From assembly GCA_964490935.1 (NCBI GenBank), contig CAZBEO010000155.1, forward strand, positions 1 through 5,404: 5,404 nucleotides of DNA. The letters run 5' to 3'. The notes below the pieces were generated by a model. The model was not told the origin of the DNA and did no database searches. It saw only the letters and a program-made list of their open reading frames with translations. The translations under genes were made by a program, and so were the position numbers. Shown in pieces: positions 1 through 5,404 of the stretch. Position 1 is the stretch's first letter, and every line of letters begins with the position of its first letter. This DNA is from JAQVYB01 sp964490935. GTDB taxonomy: Bacteria > Verrucomicrobiota > Kiritimatiellia > RZYC01.

Positions 1-55
1 GCAGCATAAATGAAACAGGACCATTACATGCGGCATTTAACTTTACAACCTACCG

Positions 56-86
56 AAAAAAAGCATCAGACCCCAACGTTTGGAGT
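56..86 (-). terminator. Possible weak terminator downstream of the MCP gene
   Basis: On the minus strand ACTCCAA-ACG-TTGGGGT (70-86) can form a 7-bp stem with one G-U pair and a 3-nt loop; seven nt later comes a run of seven T (56-62). The elements are in terminator order about 120-150 nt after the MCP stop, but the stem is short and the T-run is displaced from it, so activity is doubtful. The remaining non-coding DNA of 1-207 shows no gene; its only other notable element is a C8 run at 126-133. Confidence 0.3.
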
Positions 87-207
87 GAACGTGGCGTCCG
101 AACAAGAAATGGCCGCAGTCTATATCCCCCCCCGAGAGTTCTTCGCGGATACAGCAATCGTGCAGGGGCTAATCCATACCCATCGGCTCGATCTCGACTC
201 CGGGCAG

Positions 208-3200
208 TCAATATTTACCAAATTCATGATCATCCAGATTGATGATATCGCCTTGTCCGGTAACGGCTGATTCAGCCCATCCGCAAGCCTTTGGATTCTC
301 CGCTTTCGGACGTGCTTTTGCCGCATTTTTCACAGGGCCTTTATCTTGAGCCGCAGGCAACGCACGGGTGCCCTGATTCCGCAGTTTGAATTTCGCCACC
401 AGCCCCTGCAGATGCGTCGCCTGGCTGCTGAGTTCCTCCGCTGCCGAGGCCGTTTCTTCGGCATTCGCGGTGTTCTGCTGGGTGACTTGGTCCACCTGAC
501 CCAGGCCGATGTTGACCTGCGAGACACCCTGAGCCTGCTCGCTCGACGCCGCCGCAATCTCGCCGACCAGATCATTGGTCTTTACGATACCCGTGACAAT
601 TTCCTTGAACGATTCAGCCGTTGCGCCGGCCACCTGCATGCCGGCCTGCGTCTTGGCTCCCGACGATTCGATCAATTCGGCCGTTTCTTTCGCTGCCTTC
701 GCGCTGCGTCCCGCCAGATTGCGCACCTCGTCGGCCACCACGGCAAATCCTTTTCCATGCCGTCCTGCACGGGCCGCCTCCACCGCCGCATTCAGCGCCA
801 GCAGATTGGTCTGGAAGGCAATGTCATCGATGACCTTGATAATCTTCGCAATCTGCGCGCTGGAGGCATTGATGGACTCCATGGCCCCGACCATCTGCGT
901 CATTTGACTGGAGCCGGTTTCGGCCGCCTTGCGGACACTGCCCGCCAACGTATTGGCCTGATTCGCATTCTCCGCGTTGGTTTTGGTCTGCGAGGCAATT
1001 TCCGTCAGCGAACTGGTAATTTCCTCGAGTGAGGAGGCCTGTTCTGTCGCCCCCTGTGAGAGCGATTGACTCGCATCGCTGATCTGTTCCCCGCCTGAAT
1101 TCACCTGTGCGACGGCTTCGGCCACCTGGGTGAGGGCTTCGTTGAGCTTATCCATCGTGGCATTGACGTTCTCTTTCAACTCCGCGAGTTGCCCCTGATA
1201 ATCGCCGCGCACGACCTGCGTGAGGTCATTATTCGCCGCCGCCTGCAATACCTCGGCGGCTTCGTTCAGCGGCCCGACCACCGCGTCCAGCGTGGCGTTC
1301 ACGCCCTCCACAATCTTCCGGAAATCGCCTTTGTGCTTCGAGGCATCGGCACGCGTACTCAGCTCGCCCGCCACGCCCGCCTGAGCGAGACGCTGAACAT
1401 CAGCGATCAAATTCAGCACATTCTGCCGCAACGCATTTACGCGCTCCGTGGCAATAATCTGTTTTCCGGGCATTATCGGCATTTCTTTGGAAAGATCGCC
1501 CTGCGCGTATTCCTTGAGCAGATCAAGAATGGAAAGAATAGACGCAACATGCAATTTCACGCCTTCATTGATGCCGTTGGCCAGTTGCTGATAGGCACCC
1601 GCAAACGCCGCCTCATCAATGTAGAACTCAATATCGCCCGCCTTTTGCTCCTGATACATTTTCACACCGGCACCAATAACCGCCTGAACGGAGTCGGCCA
1701 CGGCCTTCAAATTCCGGTTGATGAGCGCAAATTGAGATTGCTGATCGACGCAATATTTATCGGCCTCCGTTTGCTGAAGGTTGATCTCCAGAACCCCCTG
1801 CGCCATTTTGTCGAGATTATCCGCCAGGCGAACGACTTCGGCCTCGTTGTATTTGGCCACCCGCGACGTCTTGGAAACATCCTGAATGACTTCTATGTGA
1901 CCGATTCGTTCGCCCTTGATGTTTTGCATATAGGCCGTGTCCACCTGGAAGTCGGCATCCATGCCCGGCTGCTGGAAGTAGGAGGTTTTCTGGCCGCGCC
2001 GCAGGCATTCGATGCCGCAGCGTTCGGTTTTGCAAATATCGGCATTCCAGTTATTGCAGGGTCTGCCAAGCATGTCTTCTCGCTTGAGTCCGGTCATGTC
2101 GCAAACGGCCTTGTTCAGGAAAACCCAGTTCATGTCCATATCCGTCACCGACACGGGGAAGGGCACGGCATCCAGACTGGAAACGTAGAGAAACAGTTTC
2201 TGGGCCATATCATTGAGCGCCTGCGCCAGTTCGCCGAGTTCGTCGAGGCTGTCATGTTTGATGTCCACATCAAGCCGTCCTTTGGCAATGGCCTGAGCGC
2301 CGGAGGCCATGGCCACAATGGGTTTGGTGATGCGGCGGGAAAGGAAGAGGGCGATGGCCGTGGCGAAGAGCGTCACCACTACGCCAAGGATGATGGACAG
2401 CCAGACAAGACCATCCGCCTTCTCGTGAACCTTGTTCTCATACATATTGACCATGAACGACCAGGGCGTTTTCACGTTGCCCACATGGATCGGTACGAAT
2501 TCCTTGAGGATGGTGGCTTTTCGCTGCGCATCGTATTCCGTCTCACGATAGTCTTTTCCGGCGGCGATGGCGTCCACCGCTTTTTGCCGGAGCGCCCTGT
2601 CGCCAAAATCCAGCAGATTCTTGCCGACGCGTTCTTGGTTCTGGTGAGCGGCGAGAATGCCTGTGTGAGATACCAGCACCGCCCAGCCGGTCTCAAAGGG
2701 TTTCACGGAACTGACTAAATCCTGCAGATCCGCCAGATTGATATCAATGCCCACCACGCCAAGCACCTTTTTCTCGGCGTCATCATGTATAGGCACCACA
2801 ATAGAAGTCATCAGCGTCTTCTTCCCGGCGACGGTATATTCGTAGGGTTCGACAATGGTTTCGTCGCCGCTGTCGCGGGCAAGCAGATAGTAATCGCCCG
2901 CGCACGGCTTGTCGTAGTCAACCAGGGGTTCGAGTACAACTTTTCCGTCGGTTCGGCACCAGTAGGGGATGAAGCGCCCGGTGGTGTCGTGGCCGGTTTT
3001 GTCTTTGAATGCGGCATCCTGACCATCAAAGCCCCCCGGTTCCCAGCAGGTCCAGACACCCAGAAAGCCGGGATTTTTTTCCAGAATGCCTTTGAGCAGG
3101 CTGTTTACTTGATCGCGGTTAAGCGTCAAGCCCGAAGCAGGGTCGTGCGCGATTTCTATAATCTCGGCCATGGTACGGGCCGAATCCATGGCGACTTCCA

Positions 3201-3381
3201 GGTGAGCATCGATATCATTGGCATAGCGATAGGCCATTTCCTCGGCTTTGGAAATCGCTTCCTCCTCCATCATCTTTTTGGTGTTGATGGCCTGAATAAT
3301 CACAATCAGGGTCACCGCCGCCACGACCAGCCCCACCATGATCAGGGGTAACTTCACCGCCAACTTCATTTTCTTGAACAT
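208..3381 (-). CDS. mcp: Methyl-accepting chemotaxis protein (dCache-HAMP-PAS-HAMP ladder-MCP signal)
   Basis: A 1057-residue inner-membrane chemoreceptor, about twice the length of E. coli Tsr. Basic N-terminus (KKMK), TM1 about 10-31, extracytoplasmic dCache-type sensor about 35-319 (GRFIPYWCR, VEPYEYTVAGKK, GVVGIDINL at 209-217), TM2 about 325-348, HAMP about 346-399 starting RRITKPI, PAS about 400-506 with four cysteines (442, 450, 455, 459), then four or five HAMP-like units to about 750. The signalling domain runs about 748-998, with NLLALNAAVEAARAG at the hairpin tip and GFAVVADEVRNLAGRSA after it. The stretch I compared from memory with Tsr needs no gaps, which suits a 36H-type length class. 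SLEE (near 786) and AEETASAAEE (near 975) are plausible methylation sites. The tail ends in INLDDHEFGKY and lacks the CheR-tethering NWETF. It would signal through CheW, encoded 78 nt upstream, to a CheA located elsewhere. The ligand is unknown; the amino-acid-type dCache motif (RxWY) is not clearly present. The start is chosen on GGAG; the ATG at 3408 is an alternative. Confidence 0.95.
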   Translation of the reverse strand: MFKKMKLAVKLPLIMVGLVVAAVTLIVIIQAINTKKMMEEEAISKAEEMAYRYANDIDAHLEVAMDSARTMAEIIEIAHDPASGLTLNRDQVNSLLKGILEKNPGFLGVWTCWEPGGFDGQDAAFKDKTGHDTTGRFIPYWCRTDGKVVLEPLVDYDKPCAGDYYLLARDSGDETIVEPYEYTVAGKKTLMTSIVVPIHDDAEKKVLGVVGIDINLADLQDLVSSVKPFETGWAVLVSHTGILAAHQNQERVGKNLLDFGDRALRQKAVDAIAAGKDYRETEYDAQRKATILKEFVPIHVGNVKTPWSFMVNMYENKVHEKADGLVWLSIILGVVVTLFATAIALFLSRRITKPIVAMASGAQAIAKGRLDVDIKHDSLDELGELAQALNDMAQKLFLYVSSLDAVPFPVSVTDMDMNWVFLNKAVCDMTGLKREDMLGRPCNNWNADICKTERCGIECLRRGQKTSYFQQPGMDADFQVDTAYMQNIKGERIGHIEVIQDVSKTSRVAKYNEAEVVRLADNLDKMAQGVLEINLQQTEADKYCVDQQSQFALINRNLKAVADSVQAVIGAGVKMYQEQKAGDIEFYIDEAAFAGAYQQLANGINEGVKLHVASILSILDLLKEYAQGDLSKEMPIMPGKQIIATERVNALRQNVLNLIADVQRLAQAGVAGELSTRADASKHKGDFRKIVEGVNATLDAVVGPLNEAAEVLQAAANNDLTQVVRGDYQGQLAELKENVNATMDKLNEALTQVAEAVAQVNSGGEQISDASQSLSQGATEQASSLEEITSSLTEIASQTKTNAENANQANTLAGSVRKAAETGSSQMTQMVGAMESINASSAQIAKIIKVIDDIAFQTNLLALNAAVEAARAGRHGKGFAVVADEVRNLAGRSAKAAKETAELIESSGAKTQAGMQVAGATAESFKEIVTGIVKTNDLVGEIAAASSEQAQGVSQVNIGLGQVDQVTQQNTANAEETASAAEELSSQATHLQGLVAKFKLRNQGTRALPAAQDKGPVKNAAKARPKAENPKACGWAESAVTGQGDIINLDDHEFGKY

Positions 3382-3388
3382 AACATTT

Positions 3389-3392
3389 CTCC
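3389..3392 (-). promoter_or_regulatory. MCP ribosome binding site
   Basis: GGAG on the minus strand lies 7 nt before the ATG at 3381. This selects the start that gives MFKKMKLAVKL over the in-frame ATG nine codons upstream (3408). That upstream ATG is preceded only by a less convincing GAAGAG, and using it would place the MCP's own GGAG inside the coding sequence. Confidence 0.65.
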
Positions 3393-3413
3393 ACGCCGTG
3401 TGCTGCATCCGGG

Positions 3414-3448
3414 CTCTTCTGTCTTTTTCTTTCTTATTCTTCCCCTCT
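3414..3448 (-). other. Purine-rich tract in the cheW-mcp intergenic region
   Basis: On the transcribed (minus-strand) sequence, 33 of 35 bases are A or G, interrupted only opposite positions 3421 and 3436. It lies between the cheW stop and the MCP ribosome binding site. It contains no hairpin, so it is not a terminator for cheW, and it resembles neither a -10 nor a -35 element. It may be an unstructured spacer or a translation-enhancing region; no function can be assigned. Confidence 0.4.
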
Positions 3449-3459
3449 GCGGCCTGGCA

Positions 3460-3981
3460 TCACGCCGAAACCGCGCCGAGGGATTCCAATTCGTTGTCAA
3501 AGAGCAAGGTTCCCGCATCCAGCAGGATTTTCACCTCATCACCCACTTTGCCCATGCCCTTGATGTAGCGATTGCCTTCGCCCTGTCCGAGTTTAGGCGG
3601 GGGACTGACCTGGCTTGCCGGGATGTCCATCACTTCGTTCACGGTATCCACCACCAGGCCGACGGAAGATTCGTTGAGTTGAACGACCACCACGCAGGTG
3701 CGATCGTCGTAGGAGCGATTTTCCATGTGGAATCGGGCACGAACATCAATGACCGGGATGACCTGTCCGCGGAGATTGATTACGCCGCGCACAAAGGCGG
3801 GCATGTCGGGCACTTCCGTGATTTTCTGCATGCCGACGATTTCGGTGACGTAGGCAATTTCAATGCCGTAGACCTCCTCGCCCACTCGGAAGGTTAGGTA
3901 GCGATCCTTCATCGCATCATCATCATCTTCGTCCCAGAGTTCTTCGTCTTCGTCATTGCCCCTTTTTTTTACATCTGCCAT
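3460..3981 (-). CDS. cheW: Chemotaxis coupling protein CheW
   Basis: A 173-residue cytoplasmic adaptor that links chemoreceptors to the CheA histidine kinase in signalling arrays. The CheW/SH3-like domain spans about residues 26-165: DRYLTFRVGEEVYGIEI at its start, the hallmark NLRGQVIPVIDVR at 69-81, DDRTCVVVV at 92-100, VGLVVDTVNEVMDIP at 107-121, and KGMGKVGDEVKILLD at 141-155. The length is normal for CheW, with an added N-terminal arm of about 24 residues in which 11 of the 13 residues at 10-22 are Asp or Glu. The start is supported by AAGGGA 8 nt upstream. An A8 tract covers codons 4-7, and gaining or losing one A would cause an early stop. A promoter lies about 70-100 nt upstream, and the MCP gene follows 78 nt downstream on the same strand, pointing to a coupler-receptor pair. 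No response regulator or kinase domain is fused to it. Confidence 0.96.
   Translation of the reverse strand: MADVKKRGNDEDEELWDEDDDDAMKDRYLTFRVGEEVYGIEIAYVTEIVGMQKITEVPDMPAFVRGVINLRGQVIPVIDVRARFHMENRSYDDRTCVVVVQLNESSVGLVVDTVNEVMDIPASQVSPPPKLGQGEGNRYIKGMGKVGDEVKILLDAGTLLFDNELESLGAVSA
3963..3970 (-). repeat. A8 homopolymer in codons 4-7 of cheW
   Basis: The minus-strand coding sequence reads GTA AAA AAA AGG GGC, a run of eight A followed by four G. The phase A AAA AAA fits a slippery heptamer in the zero frame. Loss of one A leads to TGA at codon 24, and gain of one A leads to TGA at codon 10. The tract is plain in the sequence; whether it slips is not known. Confidence 0.6.
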
Positions 3982-3989
3982 ACCAGAGA

Positions 3990-3995
3990 TCCCTT
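3990..3995 (-). promoter_or_regulatory. cheW ribosome binding site
   Basis: AAGGGA on the minus strand lies 8 nt before the ATG at 3981. It supports that ATG rather than the internal Met24 codon, which has no comparable Shine-Dalgarno sequence. Confidence 0.7.
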
Positions 3996-4053
3996 CATGA
4001 TTCGGTGTAGGTAGAATGGACTCTCTCGGAGCCCGCTTAGAACCGTGGTTTAG

Positions 4054-4082
4054 ATACTACGCAGCCCCCGGAGCCATGTCAA
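4054..4082 (-). promoter_or_regulatory. Predicted sigma70-type promoter for cheW-mcp
   Basis: On the minus strand a perfect -35 box TTGACA (4077-4082) is followed by exactly 17 bp and then TAGTAT (4054-4059), a 4/6 match to the -10 consensus. AT-rich sequence (ATATATTT) sits directly upstream of the -35 box. Transcription would start near 4047, giving a leader of about 65 nt before the cheW start codon. It is the only good promoter-like pair I see in this intergenic region. The box match and spacing are read directly; its activity is inferred. Confidence 0.6.
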
Positions 4083-4095
4083 AATATATCTCCGG
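4068..4095. repeat. Inverted repeat CCGGAG-N16-CTCCGG bracketing the -35 box
   Basis: Perfect 6-bp arms (4068-4073 and 4090-4095) are separated by 16 bp that contain the complete -35 hexamer. A dyad with arms about two helical turns apart (22 bp start to start) is compatible with binding of a dimeric regulator, and binding there would cover the -35 element. Six-base GC-rich arms can also arise by chance, so an operator role is only a suggestion. Confidence 0.3.
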
Positions 4096-4151
4096 CTCGG
4101 TGCTGCTCTTTCCGGTTCCGATGTTCTCACAGCTCTTTTTACGTAGGCCTT

Positions 4152-4167
4152 GCTGTGTTGCCACAGC
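4152..4167 (-). terminator. GNRA-loop hairpin just after the phosphoesterase stop codon
   Basis: On the minus strand GCTGTG-GCAA-CACAGC forms a perfect 6-bp stem closed by a GCAA (GNRA) tetraloop, beginning 16 nt after the TAA stop of the phosphoesterase. The position suits a transcript 3' end, but no U-tract follows (the next bases are AAGGCC), so this is not a canonical intrinsic terminator. It could be an RNA 3'-end stabiliser, part of a factor-dependent terminator, or chance. Confidence 0.3.
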
Positions 4168-4183
4168 CTGCATGGAATGGCTT

Positions 4184-5404
4184 TTACGGGTGCACGTTGT
4201 CGAGGAACTGGGTGGGGGTGAGCCAGCGGATGGTGCCGCGATACACCGGCCAGTTGGTGTCGTTCATGGCATAGGGTGCCCGCCCGCCCGAATACTCTTC
4301 GTTGAAATAAAGGCCCGCGCCGGAGGAGGCCGAGGGCATGTTGCTCCAAACCGAGAGCAGGGTGGCGGGCGATAGATCGTCGATGCCGAAGCCCTCGTTC
4401 ATGCTGTAGCGCAGGGTCCATTGCGAGGGGCCTGTTTTTCCGATGTATTCCGCCACATCGAGTCCATAGGAATATTCGCGCAGGAGGTCGAAGGTGTCGC
4501 GGTTGTAGGTCATCACGGTGAACGCGGGATTGTTGCCGTGGTTGAAAAGCAGTCCGTTCATGCCATGAATGACGGCGGTGGCATTGGAGGTGGCGGGATC
4601 GTTGGCGAGCAGCCAGTAGCGGTTGTGGTAATGTCCGCAGAAGAGGCCTTTTACGGTGCCTGCGTGTTGCGCGATAAGGTTTAGGAAGGGGACGATAAAG
4701 GCGTCTTGCCAGTCGGAGATGGCCACATCGGTTTGCCCGGTTTTCCAGTGGCTCCAGGTGGCATAGGGGTCCATACCGGGGGGAATGTGTAGGAGCACCC
4801 AGGCGGGCCGTCCGGCCTGCTCGCAGGCTTGCAGGCGCTGATCGAGAAAGGCGAGTTGATTGCTTCCGTGGTCGGTGGTGCCGGGATATTCGGTGCTGAA
4901 GAAGGTGCTTTCCAGGGCAATGATTTCACCGGCTCCGAACGAAGCGGCATAATGTCCGCCATTCGTGTAGGTGGCGGTGAAGGCTTCATAGGAGACCGAG
5001 TTGGTCAATGGGCCGTTGTACCACACGGGCGTGGTGGACGCGAAGTAGGCATCGCCGGGGTTGATGTCGTAGTCTTCCTCGAAGGTATCGTTATTTCCGA
5101 GACAGAAATAGACCGGGGCGTTGGGAAAGGTCTGTTGCAATTTGAGGTGGATGTAAGCATTGAGTTTCACTAGCAGGGTTTTCCAGTCTTCGTCATCCGT
5201 TTCACCCGTGATGGTCTTGTACAGCGTCGCGAAGTCGTAGTAGGAAAAGTCGCCGGGCAGGAGGATGGCGTCGGGATGCGGGCAGGCGGCGTAGGCGTTG
5301 GTGAGTGCGGCGTTGAAGAGCATGGGGGTGGTCACGTTCTGGCCTGTAGCGTCTTTAGTGAAGTAGCCGTTGGTGGCGGTGACGAGCACGGCATCCCACT
5401 GCTC
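4184..5404 (-). CDS. Calcineurin-like metallophosphoesterase, acid-sphingomyelinase-like group (5' end outside window)
   Basis: The frame is open to the window edge, giving 406 visible residues; the first five codons read EQWDA, so the true start and any signal peptide lie upstream. Numbering from the edge, metallophosphoesterase motifs appear in order: LLPGDF (Gly51-Asp52), LGNND (103-106), LLHIPPG (His206) and CGHYH (His258, His260). These match the dinuclear metal ligands of the family; the first block (DxH) would lie about 70 residues before GD and is not in the window. HIPPGMDPYATW, then FNHGNNPAFTVMTYN, then DLSPATL and EEYSGG near the C-terminus are features of the acid sphingomyelinase/SMPDL3/endopolyphosphatase branch rather than of generic phosphatases. 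Family members are usually exported and cleave phosphodiester or phosphoanhydride bonds; the substrate here cannot be told. GNND has Asn where acid sphingomyelinase has the catalytic His of GNHE. The protein ends with FLDNVHP and TAA. A promoter separates it from cheW downstream, so I infer an independent transcript. Confidence 0.87.
   Translation of the reverse strand, partial: EQWDAVLVTATNGYFTKDATGQNVTTPMLFNAALTNAYAACPHPDAILLPGDFSYYDFATLYKTITGETDDEDWKTLLVKLNAYIHLKLQQTFPNAPVYFCLGNNDTFEEDYDINPGDAYFASTTPVWYNGPLTNSVSYEAFTATYTNGGHYAASFGAGEIIALESTFFSTEYPGTTDHGSNQLAFLDQRLQACEQAGRPAWVLLHIPPGMDPYATWSHWKTGQTDVAISDWQDAFIVPFLNLIAQHAGTVKGLFCGHYHNRYWLLANDPATSNATAVIHGMNGLLFNHGNNPAFTVMTYNRDTFDLLREYSYGLDVAEYIGKTGPSQWTLRYSMNEGFGIDDLSPATLLSVWSNMPSASSGAGLYFNEEYSGGRAPYAMNDTNWPVYRGTIRWLTPTQFLDNVHP

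Noticed and set aside
126..133. C8 homopolymer in the region downstream of the MCP
   Set aside because: It lies in non-coding DNA with no gene start or promoter whose spacing it would alter, so a phase-variation role has no support.
10..270. An 86-codon plus-strand frame at the window start, mostly outside the MCP
   Set aside because: No ribosome binding site is visible in the nine bases before its ATG, it overlaps the MCP 3' end antisense by 63 nt, and the product has no recognisable features. It remains a remote possibility only.
346..1032. A 228-codon plus-strand frame over the MCP signalling domain
   Set aside because: Same exact-register antisense effect; the product is Arg/His/Leu-rich and low in information, and the opposite strand encodes the most conserved part of the MCP.
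1189..2718. A 509-codon open frame on the plus strand inside the MCP gene
   Set aside because: Its codons are in exact register with the MCP codons on the other strand, so a stop could arise only where the MCP uses TTA, CTA or TCA, which are avoided here. The translation resembles no domain I know, while the MCP reading has clear Cache, HAMP, PAS and signalling motifs.
3400..3897. A 165-codon plus-strand frame over cheW
   Set aside because: It is in codon register with cheW on the opposite strand, and the CheW hallmark motifs decide the coding strand.
4016..4375. A 119-codon plus-strand frame spanning the cheW promoter region
   Set aside because: It crosses the promoter and the 3' end of the phosphoesterase, and its product is not recognisable.
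4421..5173. Plus-strand frames 4421-4684 and 4829-5173 over the phosphoesterase
   Set aside because: Both are exact-register antisense shadows with Gly/Val-rich products; the metallophosphoesterase motifs lie on the minus strand.
1..5404. CRISPR array, transposon ends, tRNA or rRNA, phage or toxin-antitoxin genes
   Set aside because: None was seen: there are no regularly spaced direct repeats, no transposase or integrase motifs, no cloverleaf-like sequence, and the non-coding stretches are all about 200 nt or less.

Overview
The window carries three genes, all on the minus strand. Read in transcription order (high to low coordinates) they are: the 3' part of a calcineurin-like phosphoesterase of the acid-sphingomyelinase-like group (4184-5404, running off the window edge); a CheW chemotaxis coupling protein (3460-3981); and a large transmembrane methyl-accepting chemotaxis protein (MCP, 208-3381). 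Nothing on the plus strand is convincingly coding. The long plus-strand open frames sit in exact codon register over the real genes and are antisense shadows.

Layout: the phosphoesterase ends at 4184. About 200 nt of non-coding DNA follow (3982-4183), holding a small GNRA-loop hairpin just after the stop codon, a good sigma70-type promoter (TTGACA, 17-bp spacer, TAGTAT) with an inverted repeat bracketing its -35 box, and the cheW ribosome binding site. cheW and the MCP gene are 78 nt apart with no visible terminator or second promoter, so they are probably one transcript. The 78-nt gap holds a 35-nt, nearly pure purine tract (on the transcript) and the MCP ribosome binding site. Downstream of the MCP (1-207) I see no gene, only a weak terminator-like hairpin followed by a T7 run and a C8 homopolymer.

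Function: the MCP has the order TM1 - extracytoplasmic dCache sensor - TM2 - HAMP - PAS - a ladder of HAMP-like units - cytoplasmic signalling hairpin. It could therefore read both an external ligand (Cache) and an internal cue (PAS, which carries an unusual four-cysteine cluster). CheW would couple it to a CheA kinase encoded elsewhere, since no cheA, cheY, cheR or cheB lies in the window. The phosphoesterase appears unrelated in pathway and is probably exported.

Organism: the moderate, slightly GC-rich composition, the near absence of TTA/CTA/TCA codons, the acidic-headed CheW, the Cache-HAMP-PAS MCP with a DDHEFGKY tail, and a bacterial sphingomyelinase-like phosphoesterase together suggest a Gram-negative, likely anaerobic environmental bacterium. 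The Lentisphaerota/Kiritimatiellota side of the PVC group or Desulfobacterota are my best guesses, at low confidence. I did not find a clearly new system. The most interesting points are the MCP architecture with its cysteine-rich PAS, the A8 tract at the start of cheW, and the dyad over the cheW promoter.
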